The notes below the pieces were generated by a model. That model had not been told where the DNA came from and ran no database searches. It saw only the letters and a list, made by a program, of their open reading frames with translations. 64,000 nt of DNA from Nostoc sp. CHAB 5836 (GTDB lineage: Bacteria; Cyanobacteriota; Cyanobacteriia; Cyanobacteriales; Nostocaceae): contig NZ_JAIVFV010000013.1 of the NCBI RefSeq assembly GCF_020829445.1, positions 1-64,000 on the forward strand, in the 5' to 3' direction. Every line of letters begins with the position of its first letter. Positions within the stretch are counted from its first letter, which is position 1. Shown here piece after piece: positions 45,448 to 53,914 of this stretch. The translations under genes were made by a program, and so were the position numbers.

Positions 45448-47064
45448 TTGAAAGCGGTTCGCCCTCCATTATTTCTCACATTAGCGGCAGGAGTAGTAGC
45501 AGTTGCCATTGCTCTGCCATTACTGTATTTAGTGATTCGCACCGCAGGTATTGGCGGGGAAGAGTTAAGTGAAGTGATTTCTCGTCCTCGCAATATCATG
45601 GTTTTTTTCAACAGTGCGGCAATGGCGGCAACGGTAACATTATTTTCCATATTAATTGCCGTACCGTTAGCATTTTTAACTGTGCGGACAGACTTACCAG
45701 GACGACGTTTTTGGTTAGTGGCGACAACATTACCCTTAGCGGTTCCTAGCTATGTAGGCAGTTTTGCGCTGATTGCAACTTTGGCACCACGGGGTAGTTT
45801 TTTGCAGTTGTTGCTTCAACCATTAGGAGTAAAAGAATTACCTTCTATTTATGGTTTTCCTGGGACAGTTTTGGCAATTACTTTGTTTACCTATCCCTAT
45901 ATGTTGCTGAGTATACGTTCTGCCTTGCAAGGTATTGATCCATCTTTGGAAGAAGCATCTCGTAGTTTAGGTTATGGTAGCAGAGAAACCTTTTTTAAGG
46001 TAGTTTTGCCACAGTTGAAACCATCAATAATTGCAGGTGGATTACTGGTATCTTTGTATGCTTTACGCGACTTTGGTACACCTTCACTGATGCAGTTTGA
46101 TGCCTTTACACGGGCAATTTTTTTACAGTATAAAACTAGCTTTAATCGGAATTCAGCCGCAGCTTTATCTTTGATGTTGGTGACATTGGTGCTGCTGATT
46201 TTATGGTTGGAATATCGAATGCGATCGCGTGCAGCTTATTATAGTCGTGGTTCGGCTTCTCTACGTCCACCAAAAATTGTCAAATTGGGAATTTGGAAAT
46301 GGCCAGCTTTGGGCTTTTGTCTATTGATTACTAGCTTCGGTGTAGTTTTGCCAGTAGGTATTACCTTATTTTGGCTGATTCGGGGACTTAACGGTGGGTA
46401 CACTTTCCCCAACTTACTCCCCACCATTCTCAACTCGATTGGAGCGGCTGGACTGGCGGCTTTAGCTACCACCATATTTGCTTTGCCAGTAGCAATTTTA
46501 GCAGTCAGATTTCCGAGTAAAATCACTGCCATAATTGAACGCTGTTCTTACTTAGGTTTTGGAGTTCCAGGAATCGTGGTTGCTTTATCTTTGGTATTTT
46601 TTGGTGCAAACTATCTGTCACCACTTTACCAAACTATGCCGATGCTGATATTTGCTTATTTAGTTTTATTTTTACCGCAATCAGTAGGAACAGTCCGCAG
46701 TTCGCTTTTGCAAGTCAATCCCCAGCTAGAAGAATCAGCGCGTAGTTTAGGGAGGAATGGTTGGCAAACTTTAAGAGAAATTACCCTACCTCTGGTGCAA
46801 CCGGGTGTGTTGAGTGGTGCAGTGCTGGTATTTTTAACAGCAATTAAAGAACTACCCGCCACTATGTTGTTAGCGCCTATTAGCTTTAATACCTTAGCAA
46901 TGCAAATTTGGCAAGCCACAGAAAATGTAGATTTTGCAGATGCGGCGGCGGCTTCATTAGCGATGCTGTTGGTTTCTATGGGTTCAACTTTATTGGTGCT
47001 ATCTCAAGAGAACGTCAAAAAAGAGCAAGTTTTGAAGGAGGTAGAAGGAGTAAATCACTTATAA
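45448..47064 (+). CDS. futB: Iron(III) ABC transporter permease
   Basis: 538 residues with about twelve hydrophobic segments in two homologous halves, each with an EAA loop (EEASRSLGYGSRETFFKVVLP and EESARSLGRNGWQTLREITLP, each within one residue of the usual form). This is the fused permease of the Fbp/Fut ferric iron family. TTG start 3 bases after the previous stop, so tightly coupled. The TAA stop at 47062-47064 is the first triplet of a MITE C terminal repeat. Confidence 0.93.
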   Translation: MKAVRPPLFLTLAAGVVAVAIALPLLYLVIRTAGIGGEELSEVISRPRNIMVFFNSAAMAATVTLFSILIAVPLAFLTVRTDLPGRRFWLVATTLPLAVPSYVGSFALIATLAPRGSFLQLLLQPLGVKELPSIYGFPGTVLAITLFTYPYMLLSIRSALQGIDPSLEEASRSLGYGSRETFFKVVLPQLKPSIIAGGLLVSLYALRDFGTPSLMQFDAFTRAIFLQYKTSFNRNSAAALSLMLVTLVLLILWLEYRMRSRAAYYSRGSASLRPPKIVKLGIWKWPALGFCLLITSFGVVLPVGITLFWLIRGLNGGYTFPNLLPTILNSIGAAGLAALATTIFALPVAILAVRFPSKITAIIERCSYLGFGVPGIVVALSLVFFGANYLSPLYQTMPMLIFAYLVLFLPQSVGTVRSSLLQVNPQLEESARSLGRNGWQTLREITLPLVQPGVLSGAVLVFLTAIKELPATMLLAPISFNTLAMQIWQATENVDFADAAAASLAMLLVSMGSTLLVLSQENVKKEQVLKEVEGVNHL

Positions 47065-47107
47065 GTAGGTCGGCGCAATTAAAGCTAACTGGTCAAGGCT
47101 GTCACTT
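47062..47107. mobile_element. MITE family C, half copy
   Basis: TAAGTAGGTCGGCGCAATT, then AAAGCTAACTGGTCAAGG and CTGTCACTTGT match one half of family C, then the similarity ends. It lies in the futB-futC gap and supplies the futB stop. Confidence 0.8.
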
Positions 47108-47156
47108 GTACTGCCCTTCGACTATACTACTCTCCAGTCTCCACTCCCTACTCTCT

Positions 47157-48197
47157 ATGCAACAAGTAATTCTAGATTTACAAAATGTCACCAAGCGGTT
47201 TGCAGAAAGTGCTTTTCCTGCTGTGGATAACGTATCTTTGACGTTGCAACAAGGAGATATATTGGGATTGCTCGGCCCTTCTGGTTGTGGTAAAACTACA
47301 CTGTTGCGAATGATTGCTGGTTTTGAGCGATCGCAAGTAGGAGAAATTAAAATTGGTAAACAGATGGTTTGTAATAGTTCTACTTGCATCCCAGCCGAAC
47401 AGCGCGACATCGGCGTTGTTTTTCAAGATTATGCACTGTTTCCCCATCTAAATGTGGCAGAAAATGTGGCCTTTGGGTTGAAACATTTCAGTAAACAGCA
47501 AATACAAAAACGGATAGCCGAAGTTATTACTTTGGTGAGACTCGAAGGCTTAGAAAAACGTTACCCTTACGAACTTTCTGGTGGACAACAGCAACGGGTT
47601 GCACTCGCCCGTGCTTTAGCACCCCAACCCCAACTCATGCTTTTGGATGAACCTTTGAGTAATCTTGATATTCAAGTTAGGTTGCGCTTGCGAGAAGAAG
47701 TGCGAGATATTCTGAAAGCGGCGGGTACTTCAGCAATTTTTGTTACCCACGACCAAGAAGAGGCATTAGCTATTTCAGATATAGTGGGTGTAATGCGCCA
47801 AGGACATTTAGAGCAACTAGGCACACCAGAAGAAATTTATACTCATCCAGCATCAAGATTTGTCGCCGAATTTGTCACTCAAGCTAATTTCGTTCCCGCC
47901 CGTCGTCAAGGTAATTTATGGGAAACAGAAATTGGCAGTTTTGAGTTAACATCAAACCACAGCGATGATACTGGTGAAATCATGATCCGCCAAGAAGATT
48001 TTATTTTAAAACCAGCCACAGATGCGCCAATAGTCGTCCGCACCCGCCGCTTTTTAGGACGCGAGTACCAGTATTGTTTGCAAACTCCCTCTGGTAAAGA
48101 ACTCCATGCGCGGACGATGACAGATATGGCGTTACCTGTAGGTACAAGGGTGGAGTTATCTATAGTTAGTGATAGTGTAAAAGTTTTTCCGCAGTAG
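47157..48197 (+). CDS. futC: Iron(III) ABC transporter ATP-binding protein
   Basis: 346 residues from the ATG at 47157; a longer in-frame extension through the futB end is ignored because the family begins here (MQQVILDLQNVTKRF). Walker A GPSGCGKTT, Q-loop VFQDYALFPH, signature ELSGGQQQRVALARAL, Walker B LMLLDEPLSNLD and switch His (FVTHDQEEA) are all intact. The C-terminal 110 residues form the TOBE-like regulatory domain of FbpC/CysA proteins. It energises ferric iron import through FutB. Confidence 0.93.
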   Translation: MQQVILDLQNVTKRFAESAFPAVDNVSLTLQQGDILGLLGPSGCGKTTLLRMIAGFERSQVGEIKIGKQMVCNSSTCIPAEQRDIGVVFQDYALFPHLNVAENVAFGLKHFSKQQIQKRIAEVITLVRLEGLEKRYPYELSGGQQQRVALARALAPQPQLMLLDEPLSNLDIQVRLRLREEVRDILKAAGTSAIFVTHDQEEALAISDIVGVMRQGHLEQLGTPEEIYTHPASRFVAEFVTQANFVPARRQGNLWETEIGSFELTSNHSDDTGEIMIRQEDFILKPATDAPIVVRTRRFLGREYQYCLQTPSGKELHARTMTDMALPVGTRVELSIVSDSVKVFPQ

Positions 48198-48239
48198 ATT
48201 TTGGGTTCTGAAGCAATAACTAATCACTTTAATTTATTA

Positions 48240-48330
48240 GACATCTGGTGAAAATGAATTGTTTTGACGTAGCACTGCTACGTCTCTACAAAGGTTCTGG
48301 ATAACGCATATTTAATTTCTACCAGATGTC
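48240..48330. mobile_element. MITE family B, copy 3
   Basis: GACATCTGGTGAAAATGAAT to TTTCTACCAGATGTC, with TA duplications. It lies 14 bases beyond the end of the broken dual-OB gene. Confidence 0.88.
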
Positions 48331-48344
48331 TATTGATCATCTCA

Positions 48345-49360
48345 TCAAAAGGGGAGATTATCAGAGTCATCAGGAATGGATTTAAGATAATTCAAGAATT
48401 GGGTTAATTCCTGCAAAGTCAACTGTTGGCGCGATCGCTTGTTAAAAGTTTGCTGCAAATACTTACGTCCTTGATCTACATCCCAACCTATTCGCTCTAT
48501 TTCCTTATCTGTTTGACCAATTAAATCACTTTGTTGATTTGCATATTTAGAAAATTCTATCACACCCGCAATGAGTTTCCAGCAAGGAGGTTCACCTTCC
48601 CAATCATCATGTGCCCAAGGCATACCCAAGCTAACTGTCACTAAATAATCATTTGTGATTTGGTATCCCGTTTCTAGTTTTTCAATAAAAATAGGATCAG
48701 TAATTTTAGCATCTGTTAACTTTTGACCAGAAGCAGTTTCTAGTGAACCTTTCCACTGCTTGATTCCTTGAGACTGTACAGACAAATTGACAACATGAAG
48801 CAACTGTAGTGTACGTCTTTGCCGAAAAGGTAGGGATTGGAGTTCAGACACATTGACATATTTCTTGCGATTATGAAGAATGTAAGGATAGTTTCCACAA
48901 TATTGAAATACATCAGTCGGTTTAGCTTTGCCTAATAGTCTCCATTCTCCTGATATAGGACTACTATTTGATTTCTGAACAGATACGTAGGGTGCGTTAG
49001 CGTTTCGCGTAACGCACCGAATCCTTAAGAATGGTGCGTTACGCTGTCGCTAACGCACCCTACAAATACTTAATGTTGTTCAAAAATCAAACCGGATTCC
49101 TATAGTATGGTTAAATTCTCACTTTCAAAGTCAAAGTTATTACCTTCATCCGCTAAAGGTATTTCTATAATGTCTAATAATTCTGGTTCTCTCCTTTCCA
49201 CAAGTCGAACGTCTCTTGGGACTCGACCATCATCAGAATAACCGTCACGATCACATACTGGACGAATCCAATTACCAGTATCCAAATCAATGCCAGCAAT
49301 GCAACGCTCCCCATTTTTCTTAGAATTGGCAAGACAAACAATTTGCTTCACAGATGGCAT
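48345..49360 (-). pseudogene. Dual OB domain protein gene split by a MITE
   Basis: The first part (MPSVKQIVCLANSKKNGERC, then GNWIRPVCDRDG and ELLDIIEIPL) is typical of proteins with the dual OB-containing domain. The frame runs into MITE A2 at 49102. Below the MITE the same frame resumes as SGEWRLLGKAKPTDVFQYCG to YILHNRKKYVNVSELQSLPF and continues to a stop at 48345. Deleting the 147-base MITE plus one TA joins ENLTIL directly to SGEWRLL without a frame change. A GTG at 48851 could express the C-terminal half separately. It is the third gene of a cluster after two DUF488 genes; its ATG overlaps the upstream stop by 13 bases. Confidence 0.92.
48956..49102. mobile_element. MITE family A, copy 2 (disrupts dual-OB gene)
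   Basis: 147 bases, identical to 34824-34970, flanked by TA (48954-48955 and 49103-49104). Complete identity implies recent movement or duplication. Its mobility would need a transposase supplied in trans. Confidence 0.95.
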
Positions 49361-49800
49361 ATTTTCACATTTCCCCACTTGCCATTTAAATATTCTGCCA
49401 CTAAGCGACGATGACATTGATGTGGTTTAGCTTCACTACATAAAAGACATCCACCATCTAATATGTCTGGTTTAACTTTCTTCTCAATTTCTCGTTCAGT
49501 TATCAACTGGAGAAACTTCTGTTCATAAACTGCCCAATCACCTTTATTTTTCTTATACTCGTCTAAAATCTCTTTTGTAGGCGCTAGTTCAAGAATATGA
49601 GTATATTCAATATTCCCAATTTTTTGGAGAAAGTATTCTAAATCTGACTTTTTTGTAAATCCCGCCAATTGAGAGACATTATTCAATCGTGTATCTATAA
49701 CTCGCTTGACTCCAGATTTAACGAGAGTTTCAAAGAATTTTTGGGCGGTTTTTTGCGTAAAGCCGATTGTGAATAAGTTAATGGAATTATTCATGTTCAC
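49348..49800 (-). CDS. DUF488 family protein (short)
   Basis: 150 residues: INLFTIGFTQKTAQKFFETL, VKRVIDTRLNN, LAGFTKKSDLEYFLQ, and the C-terminal GCLLCSEAKPHQCHRRLVAE with Cys-x-x-Cys and CHR motifs typical of DUF488. It overlaps the preceding DUF488 gene by 14 bases and the following dual-OB gene by 13 bases, so the three are one operon. Biochemical role unknown; the conserved Cys/His/Arg cluster suggests a catalytic or metal site. Confidence 0.85.
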   Translation of the reverse strand: MNMNNSINLFTIGFTQKTAQKFFETLVKSGVKRVIDTRLNNVSQLAGFTKKSDLEYFLQKIGNIEYTHILELAPTKEILDEYKKNKGDWAVYEQKFLQLITEREIEKKVKPDILDGGCLLCSEAKPHQCHRRLVAEYLNGKWGNVKICHL

Positions 49801-50446
49801 TTCCTCTTTTTTCTACATAGGCAATTTCATCACCTTGCAATTTGTAGACTTCTTGGATAGATTCCTCTTTTGATAGCAAATTATCGGGCTGATTATTAGA
49901 TGGAATATCACCAAAAAGAGATAACTGAACTGAAACTGGTGCAAGAGCTAATTTTTTTAACCCATGTTTAGCTAATAATCTGTCTTCCAGTTGATGATGT
50001 GATTCTAAATCGCCGTTACTTTTAATATGATTAATTGCTAAATTAGGCTCACCTCGCAAATGTTGACAAACCAAAATTGCCCGATGGCAAACAATTGGGT
50101 CTTTTTCTGAACACATGAGGGCAATTCTATAACGTTCTACACCTCTCAACACACGTTTAATGCCATCGCTGAATAACTGAGTAGCAGCAATCTTTTCATA
50201 TACAGCTTTACCATCAACATAACACTCAGGATTTGCTGGTCTAGCCCCCAGTTCTTGCCCTAAAAATTCATAATGAATATCTGCGCTTAAGAGAGAGTCT
50301 TTAAGCAGTAAGCGATTAAAATGGGGTAAGTAACGACTATAGGGGTGCGATCGCACATCAGCAATAGCAGTTACATCATAGTTTTGCAAAAGCTCGATAA
50401 AAGCTTGAATGCTGTGATTGGAGTGACCAATAGTCAATAGTTCCAT
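49787..50446 (-). CDS. DUF488 family protein (long)
   Basis: 219 residues: MELLTIGHSNHSIQAFIELL, VTAIADVRSHPYSRYLPHFN, YEFLGQELGARPANP and IALMCSEKDPIVCHRAILVC. The IGHS, DVRS-P-S and CSE-CHR motifs define DUF488. First gene of the operon with a shorter DUF488 protein and the split dual-OB gene. The three-gene arrangement recurs in bacteria as I recall it, so they may act together, perhaps on nucleic acid. Confidence 0.87.
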   Translation of the reverse strand: MELLTIGHSNHSIQAFIELLQNYDVTAIADVRSHPYSRYLPHFNRLLLKDSLLSADIHYEFLGQELGARPANPECYVDGKAVYEKIAATQLFSDGIKRVLRGVERYRIALMCSEKDPIVCHRAILVCQHLRGEPNLAINHIKSNGDLESHHQLEDRLLAKHGLKKLALAPVSVQLSLFGDIPSNNQPDNLLSKEESIQEVYKLQGDEIAYVEKRGSEHE

Positions 50447-50555
50447 AACATAACACCATTGCTGATCTCATTATTAATAGCATAGCTTTTCCCATGTCTT
50501 TCAATTCAACTACCCCCAAGCATCATCGTCACAATATTTTACTCTTCATCTACTA

Positions 50556-50645
50556 GACATCTGGTGAAATTAAATATGCGTTACCCAGAACCCTTGTAGA
50601 GACGTAGCACTGCTACGTCTCTACACTCTTTTTCACTCCTATGTC
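50556..50645. mobile_element. MITE family B, copy 4
   Basis: GACATCTGGTGAAATTAAAT to CACTCCTATGTC, TA on both sides, TGTAGAGACGTAGC palindromic centre. It lies between the DUF488 operon and purH. Confidence 0.88.
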
Positions 50646-50845
50646 TACTGTTATCTTTGCTAGCCCAAACTGTTCAATTACGGCTATATTCATTTTCAAC
50701 TGGAGTTACGTAGAAGTTGGATATTCTTTTTATTACCACAATATTACCGTACTTCAGAATGATCGCCAAAAGTCTTGAAGTGAAGCAAGGCTTATGTAAA
50801 ACTTGAGATCCTTCTGCTTCTAGCCTACTTTTAAGGAATTGATCA

Positions 50846-52366
50846 ATGGCGCGTCTAGCCCTGCTGAGTGTATCTAACAAAACTGGTTTAATTGACTTAG
50901 CCCGTAGCTTAGTTGAAGAATTCGACTTTGATTTAATCAGCAGTGGGGGAACAGCCCAAGTACTCCTCGATGCGGGACTCCCGGTTACGAAGGTTGCAGA
51001 TTACACTGGTTCTCCAGAAATTTTAGGTGGTAGAGTCAAAACCCTACATCCGCGAATTCATGGCGGAATTTTGGCGCGGCGAGATGTTCCTCAAGATATT
51101 ACAGATTTAGAAAATAACCAAATTCGCCCGATTGATTTAGTGGTGGTGAATCTATATCCTTTTGAGGAAACGATCGCTAAATCAGGGGTAACATTATCCC
51201 AAGCGGTTGAGCAAATTGATATCGGTGGCCCTGCGATGCTAAGGGCATCATCGAAAAACTTCGCCCATCTTGCTGTATTATGCGATCCAGCACAGTATGG
51301 CGAGTATTTGCAGGAATTGCGGCAAAATAACGGCGTAGCATCCCTAGAGTTTCGCCAAAAGGCAGCATTAAAAGGATTTTCGCACACTGCTAGTTACGAT
51401 CAAGCGATCGCCTCTTACCTCGCAGGAACACAGCAGTACACCCTTAGCGGTACACAACTGCAATCTCTGCGTTACGGCGAGAATCCCCATCAACCCGCTG
51501 CTTGGTATCAAACTGGTACTACTCCAACGGGATGGGCAGCCGCGACAAAACTACAAGGTAAAGAACTTAGTTACAATAACTTAGTTGATTTAGAAGCTGC
51601 ACGCCGAATTATTGCTGAATTCACTGATACCCCAGCAGCTACAATTATCAAACATACAAATCCCTGTGGTACGGCACTAGGCAACACCATTGTGGAAGCA
51701 TATCAAAAAGCTTTCAATGCTGACTCTGTTTCTGCTTTTGGTGGGATTGTCGCTCTCAATCGTCCGATTGATAATCATACAGCAACGGAGTTAACCAAAA
51801 CATTTTTAGAATGTGTGGTTGCACCGAGTTGTGAAGCGGATGCTCAAGAAATTCTGGCTGCTAAATCGAAAGTACGGGTTTTGACTCTAGCTGATTTGAG
51901 CAGTGGCTCTAAGGATACAGCGAAAGCGATCGCAGGTGGTTTCCTTGTCCAAGCTAGCGATGACGTCATTGCTGATAGCAGTCAATGGCAAGTAGTCACT
52001 GAACGTCAACCAACCGCCGACGAATTAGCCGAATTGCTGTTTGCGTGGAAAGTTTGCAAACACGTTAAATCTAATGCCATTGTTGTGACAAGCGATCGCA
52101 CTACACTAGGAGTAGGTGCTGGTCAAATGAACCGTGTCGGCTCAGTTAAAATTGCCCTAGAACAAGCTGGAGAAAAGACCAAAGGTGCAACTCTCGCCAG
52201 CGATGGATTCTTCCCCTTTGATGATTCAGTCAGAACAGCCGCAGCCGCAGGAATTACAGCCATTGTCCAACCAGGGGGAAGTTTGCGCGATCAAGATTCA
52301 ATCAAAGCTGCTAACGAACTGGGTTTGGTGATGACCTTAACTGGTGTACGTCACTTTTTACACTAA
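50846..52366 (+). CDS. purH: Bifunctional AICAR transformylase/IMP cyclohydrolase
   Basis: 506 residues. Last two steps of IMP synthesis. The N-terminal MGS-like cyclohydrolase (LALLSVSNKTGLIDLARSLV, LISSGGTAQVL, VKTLHPRIHGGIL, VVVNLYPFEET) is followed by the transformylase with LRYGENPHQPAAWY and the catalytic Lys-His in IIKHTNPCGTALG, then SDGFFPFDDSV and IVQPGGSLRDQDSI. The start is ATG with AAGGAA upstream. A small RNA gene follows about 90 bases after the stop. Confidence 0.97.
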   Translation: MARLALLSVSNKTGLIDLARSLVEEFDFDLISSGGTAQVLLDAGLPVTKVADYTGSPEILGGRVKTLHPRIHGGILARRDVPQDITDLENNQIRPIDLVVVNLYPFEETIAKSGVTLSQAVEQIDIGGPAMLRASSKNFAHLAVLCDPAQYGEYLQELRQNNGVASLEFRQKAALKGFSHTASYDQAIASYLAGTQQYTLSGTQLQSLRYGENPHQPAAWYQTGTTPTGWAAATKLQGKELSYNNLVDLEAARRIIAEFTDTPAATIIKHTNPCGTALGNTIVEAYQKAFNADSVSAFGGIVALNRPIDNHTATELTKTFLECVVAPSCEADAQEILAAKSKVRVLTLADLSSGSKDTAKAIAGGFLVQASDDVIADSSQWQVVTERQPTADELAELLFAWKVCKHVKSNAIVVTSDRTTLGVGAGQMNRVGSVKIALEQAGEKTKGATLASDGFFPFDDSVRTAAAAGITAIVQPGGSLRDQDSIKAANELGLVMTLTGVRHFLH

Positions 52367-52420
52367 ATTATTGACGGTAAGGTGTGCAGTTTGGAAACTG
52401 TCCCTTAACATACTTGTCCT

Positions 52421-52449
52421 TTGATGGAAGCAGTGATATTATTTAATAG
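52421..52449 (+). promoter_or_regulatory. Promoter of small RNA A
   Basis: TTGATG, 17 bases, TAATAG: a sigma-70-like promoter. The -35, spacer (GAAGCAGTGATA) and the sequence just downstream are shared with the promoter of small RNA B. Confidence 0.6.
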
Positions 52450-52454
52450 TGTGT

Positions 52455-52520
52455 GAGGAGCAAGTTAAAAAATAAGAAGCGTTTGGGGTGGAAACACGGC
52501 AACACTCCCAAACGCTTTTT
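52455..52520 (+). ncRNA. Small RNA A (Yfr2-like)
   Basis: About 66 nt, expected to start near GTGTGAGGAGCAAG. The 3' part is a strong hairpin (AGCGTTTGGG / CCCAAACGCT) enclosing GTGGAAACACGGCAACACT and followed by TTTTT, which doubles as terminator. A paralogue at 53165-53230 has the same leader and the same loop but a different stem sequence that still pairs. The 5' segment GTGTGAGGAG is complementary to the CUCCUCACAC core that I recall for the cyanobacterial Yfr1 RNA; together with GGAAACA this suggests the Yfr2 (Cyano-1) family. No Rfam search was possible. Confidence 0.7.
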
Positions 52521-52750
52521 AATTTGTCATGAAATTGGATTTTTTGTGCAGTTTTGAATATAGTTCAATACGCTTGGGTTAAGGCTAAAGCTGTTTGCCA
52601 AAGTCAATTTTTTTTACGTAGACGCAAACGCGAGTGCCTCTCGTTAGGGAAGGAAGAAGTAATTTAGATGCCTTTGCCCTGGAGTCTTACTCCCCAACGC
52701 TAGTAGGGAAGGGGCTGGGGGTTAGGTCAATACTACTTCTCTTAAGATAC

Positions 52751-53041
52751 AAGGTTGGGTTGAGCAATGCGCATTGGTGTCAACTTAAGCCTGGGCGAAT
52801 GGAATTCGCGGCTACACAAACAAAGTCCGCCTGCGCGGACTAAGAGAAAATTAATATTTTTAACCCGCGCAGGCGGGTTTCGTCTGTGTAGACGCGGTTT
52901 CTAACCGCCCTTTTAACGTTAAGTTGACACCTATGAGCAATGCGTTACCCAACAAACCCAGCTCTTAGGTTGGGTTTCGTTCCTCAAACGCCACGTGCTT
53001 CAAGTCGGGGAACCCGCCCAACGCAGTGGCTCCCCAACCTA
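52751..53041. repeat. Palindromic repeat interrupted by family E
   Basis: AAGGTTGGGTTGAGCAATGCG before, and GAGCAATGCGTTACCCAACA to CTCCCCAACCTACT after, the family E element are parts of the same dispersed palindrome as 25513-25587. GAGCAATGCG is present on both sides of the insert. Confidence 0.7.
52776..52931. mobile_element. Repeat family E, complete copy
   Basis: Ends GGTGTCAACTTAAG and CGTTAAGTTGACACC are inverted. The interior has further palindromes (GTCCGCCTGCGCGGAC; ACCCGCGCAGGCGGGT; GGCGGTTAGAAACC complement). A truncated relative is at 17740-17876. Confidence 0.75.
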
Positions 53042-53131
53042 CTACACATTTTTTATTTTTTTGCCAAAACCTACGCAGTATTGGGGGTTAGGTCTGTATT
53101 CCATGCAATTGAGAACCGCTATAGTTGCTAT

Positions 53132-53160
53132 TTGATAGAAGTAGTGATAGTATATAAGAG
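53132..53160 (+). promoter_or_regulatory. Promoter of small RNA B
   Basis: TTGATA, 17 bases, TAAGAG (alternatively TATAAG two bases earlier), aligned base for base with the promoter of small RNA A. Confidence 0.6.
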
Positions 53161-53164
53161 TGTG

Positions 53165-53230
53165 TGAGGAGCAAGCTAAGAATAAAAAATGCCTGGGGTG
53201 GAAACACGGCAACACTCCCAGGCATTTTTT
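53165..53230 (+). ncRNA. Small RNA B (Yfr2-like), also terminator of the mrp operon
   Basis: About 66 nt. GTGTGAGGAGCAAG leader, then a hairpin (ATGCCTGGG / CCCAGGCAT) around the same GTGGAAACACGGCAACACT loop as in RNA A, and TTTTTT. The stem differs from RNA A at several pairs, yet each change keeps pairing. On the minus strand the same hairpin is followed by T residues, 20 bases below the last mrp gene, so it should terminate that operon as well. Confidence 0.7.
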
Positions 53231-53251
53231 GGTTTGTATATAGATTTGGGA

Positions 53252-53914
53252 TTACAACAATCCCCGATAACGAATAAAAACCAAAATCACCGCCCACGAC
53301 CCCAACGCAACTTTCACTGCAACTAGGATATTCAGCAAGGGGACAATCCCCCCACTGAAAAGTGCGCCCATCTCTCCGTGGGGTAACTCAATTCCAGCCA
53401 GAGTTATAGCCGCCAGTACAATGAAAACCAGAACCGAAACTTTCTCCCATATAGCGGCGTGGTAGCGCTGGTAAATCCCTTGCATCCACTCTGGTGAAGA
53501 GGTAATCGCAATCAACCCGATTGCTGTTCCACCCGCCACCCCGGACGCAAAACCACCGCCGGGACTGAGATGTCCCCGAATAGCTAGTTCGACACTTACC
53601 ATCGTAGCAATAGTTGCTCCCAGACGCGCCAGGACAATGGATGGTTCATCGGTGAAACGATAGATGGCGCAGGACGGCTTTTCATTGGCTAACATAAAAT
53701 TAGCTCCCATGATCGCGATCGTAAATACCACCACCTCGAAGATAGTGTCGTATAAACGATTCCTGAGAATAATGACTGTAACCGCATTGGGCATCCCACC
53801 ATCTTTGACAACCGATTCAACAATCGAGAAATCCGGTACCACTGGCGCTGAGTTCGGCAAGATAAGCATTTTTACAAACAGCGCTATCCCTGCTGCAATG
53901 TAGATCCACTTCAT
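53252..53914 (-). CDS. mrpB: Mrp antiporter subunit B
   Basis: 220 residues, about six hydrophobic segments. The MnhB domain is recognised in the second half: IVLARLGATIATMVSVELAI, then RGHLSPGGGFASGVAGGTAI. The GHxSPGGGF motif is the hallmark of this subunit. The N-terminal third (MKWIYIAAGIALFVKMLILP) adds two helices. Part of the multisubunit Na+/H+ (or bicarbonate-linked) antiporter in the plasma membrane. Last gene of the operon; its start abuts the previous stop. Confidence 0.9.
   Translation of the reverse strand: MKWIYIAAGIALFVKMLILPNSAPVVPDFSIVESVVKDGGMPNAVTVIILRNRLYDTIFEVVVFTIAIMGANFMLANEKPSCAIYRFTDEPSIVLARLGATIATMVSVELAIRGHLSPGGGFASGVAGGTAIGLIAITSSPEWMQGIYQRYHAAIWEKVSVLVFIVLAAITLAGIELPHGEMGALFSGGIVPLLNILVAVKVALGSWAVILVFIRYRGLL

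Noticed and set aside
46908-47156. N-terminal extension of FutC
   Set aside because: The frame overlaps the end of futB and MITE C; the ATP-binding family starts at MQQVILDLQ.
52634-53167. Two short plus-strand frames of 69 and 75 codons between the small RNAs
   Set aside because: Both consist mostly of repeats (family E, palindromic repeat) and resemble no protein.
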